A stretch of 64,000 nucleotides of DNA from Saprospiraceae bacterium (lineage in GTDB: Bacteria; Bacteroidota; Bacteroidia; Chitinophagales; Saprospiraceae), in assembly GCA_016715405.1 (NCBI GenBank), contig JADKAE010000020.1, positions 1 through 64,000 of the forward strand, written 5' to 3'. Each line of letters opens with the position of its first letter. The stretch's first letter is position 1. The translations under genes were made by a program, and so were the position numbers. Shown piece after piece: positions 58,901 to 64,000 of this stretch. The notes beneath the pieces are model-generated. The model made no database searches, was not told where the DNA came from, and saw nothing but the letters and a program-made list of their open reading frames with translations.

Positions 58901-59372
58901 AAACGTGGTATGTGGTTGGCGCACAAAGTATTCCGATGGACAATTGTATTCAAATCGGAATGGCGGTAACCAATAATACGCCCAATACTGTTGTAACGGC
59001 AACGTTTACCCATGTCAGCATAAACGGCAGTGGCAAGCATTGGCGGATTCGCCTGACATCGCCTTTCGTAGAGAATTCACTCAGAGAAAATTCATGAATT
59101 TTCTTACGTGAATTTCTCTACGAACACGGGTGTATCCCAGCCCCACCACCGGAGAGGTCAATATCGATATGGAGGACTACCTGGGCCGTGCCGTACGCAT
59201 AGAAGTATATAGCCTGCTCGGTCAGCTGGTATACTTTGTGGAAATCGACGAGGTACAAACCGCGGTAACCAAACTGGACCTATCGGTTTACCAAAACGGC
59301 ACGTATCTCATTCGCGTACACACGGATGGAGAACCCGATACGACGAAGTGGGTAAAACTGCTGATGCCGTAA
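55953..59372 (+). CDS. T9SS surface protein with HYR repeats, split by a frameshift and a palindrome in the linker
   Basis: Start ATG 55953 (MNKVLFLLCSIFLVQPNAEG). Several HYR-type domains follow, each with a spaced DNC, GPxxGSxFPxG and ATDxxGNxxTC pattern, for example TDASGNKATCYFEVKAVDAE and TDNCSVPRVIQIMGPASGST. A LamG-like domain comes next (GALGWAGVVMRETNAPGAKK). The frame breaks near 58771, where one extra T spoils LSSFNRREFRLV. The C-terminal sorting domain (YPSPTTGEVNIDMEDYLG) is nearly identical to that of the upstream gene. Between body and sorting domain lies a 60-bp palindrome that brings a stop (ENS) and a frame change. HYR repeats suggest cell-surface adhesion. Confidence 0.82.
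59065..59124. repeat. Palindrome inserted in a T9SS linker
   Basis: TTCGTAGAGAATTCAC, AGAAAATTCATGAATTTTCT and GTGAATTTCTCTACGAA form an imperfect nested inverted repeat. The paralogous linker at 55440 has no such sequence, so this is an insertion. It introduces a TGA and separates the sorting domain from the protein body. Confidence 0.75.
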
Positions 59373-59406
59373 GCGGAAAGAGATTAGTAATAGAAGAATA
59401 AACATA

Positions 59407-59442
59407 AAAGGCCTTGCAGCGATGCTGCAGGGCTTTTTTTTA
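59407..59442 (+). terminator. Rho-independent terminator of the HYR gene
   Basis: AAGGCCTTGCAGC and GCTGCAGGGCTT form the stem, followed by nine T. Near-identical to the terminator at 55789. Confidence 0.85.
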
Positions 59443-59554
59443 ATAAAAAATACATCTCGCCTGTAATTATCCCCCTTGTTGCGGCATTCACCATCATCGA
59501 CAGCACATGATGTGCAAATGCTTATTAATTATCATGAATTAACTTCAAAACACG

Positions 59555-62410
59555 ATGAGAAAGCTATTTCTACTCTCGCTCTGCGTATGCATGGCCTTTT
59601 CCTTCCTGCAGGCGCAGGAAAAATTTGAGATCAGAAACCCGGAAATTATCCAGGGTGTATTCCACGGAGAAACCGTTGCGTTGAAAGATTTCAGACCCGA
59701 CCCCAACTTCCCGAACGAAATTACTAAGGGAGAAAATTGGGCTATAGCCCCAAAAAGACTGGCCGCCACACGACAAAGTGAATCCGCGGGCACTTCCCCA
59801 GGCGCCGACCCCGCCTGGCAAAAAGCCTACGCCGCCGGTGGGGCGCAAAAAGCGCTCAACCAAAGTTTTGACGGCCAGGGTTATACCTTCGTCAACCCCT
59901 CCGATCCCACGCTCGACGTAGGTCCCAACCACGTCATCCAAATGATCAATGGCGGTTCGGGCGCACGCTTCCAGGTGTACGACAAAACGGGCGCCACGCT
60001 TGCCGGGCCTATTCAATTCGATGCCTTTTTCGGTTTTCCCGGTGGCAAAGGCGACCCTATCGTTCTATACGACGAATTGGCCGACCGTTGGTTGATAAGT
60101 GAATTTACCGATCCCCTTGTCGGCAATATGTTCCTGATAGCCGTAAGCACAACGCCCGACCCGCTGGGCACCTGGTTTACTTATACGTTTACGGCGCCCC
60201 AGTTTCCCGATTATCCCAAGTATTCGGTATGGCCGCAGGGTTATTTTATTACTACCAATGAAAGCTCTCCGGCCATTTATGCCCTCGACCGCAACCAGAT
60301 GCTGGCGGGAGGTCCGGCTACCATGCAGCGTTTTGTGACGCCCAGCTACCCCACCATCGGTTTTCAGGCTACCACGCCGGTAAACTTCAAAGGTGCGGCC
60401 CTGCCGCCCGCCGGATCGCCCGCCATGTTTATGCGCATGGCCGACGACGCCTGGTCGGCAGCCATCCCCGCCGACCGCCTGGAAATTTATGAGCTGACGG
60501 TAGACTTTGCCGTGCCGGCCAATTCGGTGTTCACAGGCCCCACGTTTTTACCTACGGCGCCTTTTGATACCGAACTAAACGGGTATACTGCCTTTTCCGC
60601 CTTCCCCCAGCCGGGCAGCGCCATTATGCTCGATCCGCTTCGCGAAGTGCTCATGTATCAGGTACAATACCGCAATTTCGGCACCCACGAATCTATGGTT
60701 TGCAACCACGTGACAGACGTAGACGGCGCCGACCGCGGCGGTATTCGCTGGTATGAACTGCGTCGCACCGGCGCGGGCCCCTGGACGATCTTCCAGCAGG
60801 GCACCTATTCGCCCGACACCGACAGCCGCTGGATGGGGGCTATTTCTATCAACGCCGACGGCGATATCGGACTGATGTACAATATCAGCTCTACCACCAC
60901 CTTCCCCGGCATTCGCTACACGGGTCGCCGGGTATGCGACGCACCGGGTGTGATGACCGAACCCGAAACCGTCATATCAACCGGCGCCGCCGCCAACGGC
61001 AGCAACCGCTATGGCGACTACAACGCGTTGAGCGTGGATCCGACCGACGGCAGAACTTTCTGGGGTACCGCGCAATTCAACCCTGCTTCGCAGTGGAGTA
61101 CGAGCATAGCCTCCTTTACCATTACGCCGTGTTGCGACCTGAAACTCATCGGCATATCCACCACCGACGAAATTTGCCCTGACGCCGAAGACGGTACGAT
61201 CACGATTACCGCTGCAACTTCCGCCGGTCCGATTACGTATAGCATCTCAGGTCCAGTTAGCCAAAGCAACGGCGCCGGTGTATTTACCGGCTTGCCCAGC
61301 GGCAATTACAGCATCACCGTAACCGATACCGGCGTAGCAGGCTGCGAAGCCACTGATGCGGCTGTAATCAACCCGGGAGTAGACGTTACGCCGCCGGTAC
61401 TTGTGTGCCCGGCAGACATCACCGTGCCTTGCGACAAACTCGACCAGCTGGCTGCCACCGGTGAGGCTATCGCTACCGACAACTGCGACCCCGCACCGGT
61501 AGTGACTTTTGAAGACCTGATCCTTTCGGGCGACTGCGAATGGGAGTGTACCATCCAAAGAACCTGGACGGCTACCGATAAATATGCCAATTCCAGCACT
61601 TGCGTGCAAACTATAGTGAGTTCCGCTCAGCCCCTCATAGAAACCGCGCTTGCAAGTCCGATGATTGTAGGCCGCTCCTTCCACACCGTCAGGCTCGACG
61701 TGGCTGATGCAGCGTGCATCATTGATTGGATGCCGGCATCGGGTACCATTGCGACATCGCTCGAACGCGACAAAGCGCTGGTCGGCGCCGATTGCCTGCC
61801 CGGTGATAATGCGCTGGACATCAATGGCAAGATCGTCAACCCGCTCTTTGCACAAGGACTCGAACTCGCCCTTAAAGTGCGCCTGAACCCTGACTTTGGC
61901 AACACGCTTTTGTCGGAAACGGGTTGTACCTTCCACGACGTATTATTCCAATACATGAACACCAATCCGACTATAAACAGCTTGTTGGAGCTCACCAACC
62001 TGGGTTTGGGTAACATCATCGGGCCGCCGCACCTGGAATACCTGCTGGAGGCGGTAACCTGCCTGAATGATTTGTTCCAGATATGCGATTCGGTAAACGG
62101 CAGTTTCTCATTGAGTATGCCCCTCGCCCCCTCACCCCCTCACCCCCTCGCCCCCTCTCCTAAAGTCAGGGTATTTCCCAATCCGACCACCGGCCAGGTG
62201 AATGTGGACTTGTCGGGCTATGCCGGCAAACCCGTACGAATGGAGATCTACAATATGCAGGGTGTATTGATGTACCAGGTGGCTCTTGATGAAGCGCAGC
62301 AAATCGCAGGCATAGACCTGTCGGCTCACCCGGAAGGCTTGTACCTCCTGCGCCTGAAATCGGATGGGTTCCCCGATGTGGCCAGGCGTATCGTATACAG
62401 CGGCAGGTAA
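59555..62410 (+). CDS. T9SS-exported protein with repeat-encoded proline linker
   Basis: 951 residues, intact. Signal peptide MRKLFLLSLCVCMAFSFLQA. The N-terminal 500 residues (QSFDGQGYTFVNPSDPTLDV, GPNHVIQMINGGSGARFQVY, LYDELADRWLISEFTDPLVG) look like a beta-propeller of an uncharacterised Bacteroidota family. Ig-like domains (SASAGPITYSIS-type, here TSAGPITYSISGPVSQSNG) and a HYR-like unit with ATDNCDPAPVVTFEDL follow. A helical stretch (residues about 730-850) precedes the sorting domain KVRVFPNPTTGQVNVDLSGY. The linker before it is MPLAPSPPHPLAPSP, encoded by the octamer CCCCCTCA array. Its role is probably surface attachment or binding. Confidence 0.85.
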   Translation: MRKLFLLSLCVCMAFSFLQAQEKFEIRNPEIIQGVFHGETVALKDFRPDPNFPNEITKGENWAIAPKRLAATRQSESAGTSPGADPAWQKAYAAGGAQKALNQSFDGQGYTFVNPSDPTLDVGPNHVIQMINGGSGARFQVYDKTGATLAGPIQFDAFFGFPGGKGDPIVLYDELADRWLISEFTDPLVGNMFLIAVSTTPDPLGTWFTYTFTAPQFPDYPKYSVWPQGYFITTNESSPAIYALDRNQMLAGGPATMQRFVTPSYPTIGFQATTPVNFKGAALPPAGSPAMFMRMADDAWSAAIPADRLEIYELTVDFAVPANSVFTGPTFLPTAPFDTELNGYTAFSAFPQPGSAIMLDPLREVLMYQVQYRNFGTHESMVCNHVTDVDGADRGGIRWYELRRTGAGPWTIFQQGTYSPDTDSRWMGAISINADGDIGLMYNISSTTTFPGIRYTGRRVCDAPGVMTEPETVISTGAAANGSNRYGDYNALSVDPTDGRTFWGTAQFNPASQWSTSIASFTITPCCDLKLIGISTTDEICPDAEDGTITITAATSAGPITYSISGPVSQSNGAGVFTGLPSGNYSITVTDTGVAGCEATDAAVINPGVDVTPPVLVCPADITVPCDKLDQLAATGEAIATDNCDPAPVVTFEDLILSGDCEWECTIQRTWTATDKYANSSTCVQTIVSSAQPLIETALASPMIVGRSFHTVRLDVADAACIIDWMPASGTIATSLERDKALVGADCLPGDNALDINGKIVNPLFAQGLELALKVRLNPDFGNTLLSETGCTFHDVLFQYMNTNPTINSLLELTNLGLGNIIGPPHLEYLLEAVTCLNDLFQICDSVNGSFSLSMPLAPSPPHPLAPSPKVRVFPNPTTGQVNVDLSGYAGKPVRMEIYNMQGVLMYQVALDEAQQIAGIDLSAHPEGLYLLRLKSDGFPDVARRIVYSGR
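62119..62160 (+). repeat. CCCCCTCA octamer array inside a coding region
   Basis: Units CCTCGCCC, CCTCACCC, CCTCACCC and CCTCGCCC follow each other. The same octamer occurs in the intergenic repeat at 27660-27700. Here it encodes the PLAPSPPH linker directly before the sorting domain. Confidence 0.85.
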
Positions 62411-62433
62411 TTTGCCGTAAGGCTACTAAATCA

Positions 62434-62462
62434 GAAAGCCGGGGCATTTGCTCCGGCTTTTT
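62434..62462 (+). terminator. Rho-independent terminator
   Basis: AAAGCCGGGGCA and TGCTCCGGCTTT form the stem with one mismatch, followed by T5. It ends the upstream T9SS gene. Confidence 0.75.
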
Positions 62463-62567
62463 GCTGTTTTGAAAGGATGTGTATTGCGCAATAAATTTTA
62501 ACAATAAGTAAAAATAATTAAACACTACATTACGGGCAATTAAATCAACATCCAAATTTGGAACATC

Positions 62568-64000
62568 TATGAGATTGACTACTACGCTGTTTAGCTCACT
62601 CGGGCTAAACCTAAGTTTTTGTGCATTTACCATTCATTTCACCCTGATTTTTGCTGCTGTTCTGCTTCCATAGCAAGCCATGGGCGCAAATTTCTATCCC
62701 AAATTCCAGTTTTACCCACACCGAGAATTTTAATACCCTCGCCTCGTCGGGCCTCACCAACACCGCCGTTCCCTCAGGCTGGGCTTTTGTCGAACAATCG
62801 AACTATTTCGGCGCCAATACGAGTTATCGGGCTGGTGACGGATCGACATTCGTTGACTATGATACCTATAGTTTTGGGGCCAATGCCAGTACGGAAAGAG
62901 CATTTGGCGCGATAAAAAGCACAGGCGCCATGGATACTTTATGGACTACTATCGGCGTATGCTACACCAACAATACCGGTTTGGCCATTACTTCACTCAC
63001 CGTCACTTATACAGGAGAGACCTGGGCGGTGGGCGGTCGGAACCGGTCGGATGGCATACAGTTTCAATACAACCAGAATACCACAGGCATTACTGGTAGC
63101 GGTACCTGGATTCCCTTTACGGCCTTAGACTATTTTAACCCCGGTTTTTCTACAACTGGCGGCGGTTCTATGCGACATTCTGCTGTGCGATCAGCCACAA
63201 TTACCGGGATGAACATCCCGCCAGGAGCTACCTTTTGCTTTAGGTGGATAGATTTCGATGCCCCCAACATATTCACGGGTGCGCAGGAAGACGGTATCGG
63301 TATTGATGATTATTCGTTGAGTAATGTCGTAGTTATTACTCCGATTACCCTCACTTGTGCAAATCAAATTACGCCTGTCAATTGTCCGGCTACCCCTATT
63401 TTTAACCCGCCAACTGTCAGCGGTGGTTGCAGCACACCGTCGGTTACGTTCTCCGATTCTACGATGCCTGGTTGCTCCGCAGGTACATACAGCGTCACCC
63501 GCACCTGGACGGCCACCGACAACTGTGGCCAGTCTGTCTCATGCAGTCGCACGATCGTGGTGCAGGACGTCACGGCGCCGACGGTGACGGCGGGTACGAT
63601 TGCGGCATGTTATCCAACGGTAGCAGCAGCCGAAGCGGCAGCCATTGCCGCCACAACGGCTACCGACGGCTGCTCCGGCGTGGTAAAAACGGCATCAACC
63701 ATGGGTACCTGCTCAGCAGTGATCACGGTTACGGGCGCCGACGGCTGCAACAACAGCGCCAGCGTGACCTATAATACGCGCATCGACAATACACCGCCTA
63801 TGGTCGTCTGCAAAAACGCGACAGTAATCATTCAAAGCCAAGGCGGCTACACGCTCCAGGCTGGGGATGTGTTTAATGCAACGGCTTCGAGTGACAACTG
63901 CCCGGGTGCTTTGACCGTCACCAATATCTCGCCGGCTACGGTGAACTGTAGTCAGATCAATCAAACTATTCCGGTAACGGTAACCGTAAAAGACGTCTGT
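62568..64000 (+). CDS. HYR-repeat T9SS-type surface protein, 5' part (runs off right edge, one frameshift)
   Basis: ATG 62568 opens a signal peptide (MRLTTTLFSSLGLNLSFCAF). One extra T in the T5 run near 62652 breaks it; the corrected frame reads LLFCFHSKPWAQISIPNSSF. Then comes a jelly-roll-like domain with SSFTHTENFNTLASSGLTNT, GWAFVEQSNYFGANTSY, GIQFQYNQNTTGITGSGTW and DGIGIDDYSLSNVVV. HYR-like units follow with TWTATDNCGQSVSCSRTIVV and the AACYPTVAAAEAAAIAATTA segment. The frame is open to the window end; the sorting domain must lie beyond. It is the fourth large surface protein in the row, all on the plus strand. Confidence 0.8.

Overview
The window looks like a chromosomal segment of a Bacteroidota bacterium. 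The best guess is Saprospiria (Haliscomenobacter/Lewinella-like), inferred from several traits together: type IX secretion (T9SS) sorting domains, TAnnTTTG-type -7 boxes, HYR and MopE-repeat surface proteins, an effector-associated domain 11 protein, a Pycsar-type membrane effector and planctomycete-type cytochrome/DUF1501 genes. No rRNA, tRNA, CRISPR array or phage was seen. About a dozen genes are broken by single-base indels, mostly in short homopolymers. Together with a garbled homopolymer stretch at about 33.4-33.54 kb this points to uncorrected sequencing errors, so I treat those genes as probably intact in the organism.

Layout. 0-3.2 kb: end of an exopolysaccharide region (UpxY/NusG-like antiterminator, TviB-type nucleotide-sugar dehydrogenase, WbpE-type aminotransferase). 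3.7-7.1 kb: L-2-hydroxyglutarate oxidase and a T9SS cargo protein. 7.4-13.5 kb: a possible signalling/conflict module, made of a membrane-anchored EAD11 protein, an exported TPR protein overlapping it by 4 bp, and a Pycsar-type transmembrane effector with a degenerate HD-like N-terminus. 13.6-23 kb: outer-membrane barrel remnant, GAF protein, LETM1-like protein, beta-lactamase-fold hydrolase, aldo/keto reductase, Tat-exported beta-propeller and TIM-barrel isomerase. 23-36.9 kb: a beta-mannan/mannobiose utilisation locus (GH26, two GH5, cellobiose 2-epimerase, GH130, CE2-type esterase, Na+/solute and FucP-type transporters, glucokinase), with a ZIP metal transporter and an SLC45-type sugar transporter beside it. 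38-41.5 kb: small secreted or lipoproteins and an RlpA/SPOR protein. 41.6-47.8 kb: DUF1549/DUF1553, UPF0175, DUF1501 and cytochrome-c/LRR genes. 48-64 kb: four very large T9SS surface proteins with beta-helix, MopE, HYR and P-domain parts.

The mannan genes fit the known mannobiose pathway. Mannanases (GH26, GH5) and an esterase act outside the cytoplasm, a transporter imports mannobiose, the epimerase makes mannosyl-glucose, GH130 splits it to mannose-1-phosphate plus glucose, and glucokinase captures the glucose.

The most unusual feature is the intergenic DNA. Many gaps between genes are filled by perfect 7- or 8-bp tandem arrays, often with an inverted, degenerate second arm across an AT-rich core. 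One family, (TTCTCTG)n, occurs five times in the same orientation with a shared core that contains TATCTTTG, a perfect Bacteroidota -7 box, pointing into the array; in four cases a gene follows. Other arrays begin at the stop codon of the upstream gene and repeat that stop every 7-8 bp. The same octamer type also appears inside a T9SS protein linker. Separately there is a MITE-like family with 23-bp terminal inverted repeats (three copies) and a REP-like palindrome family (three copies).
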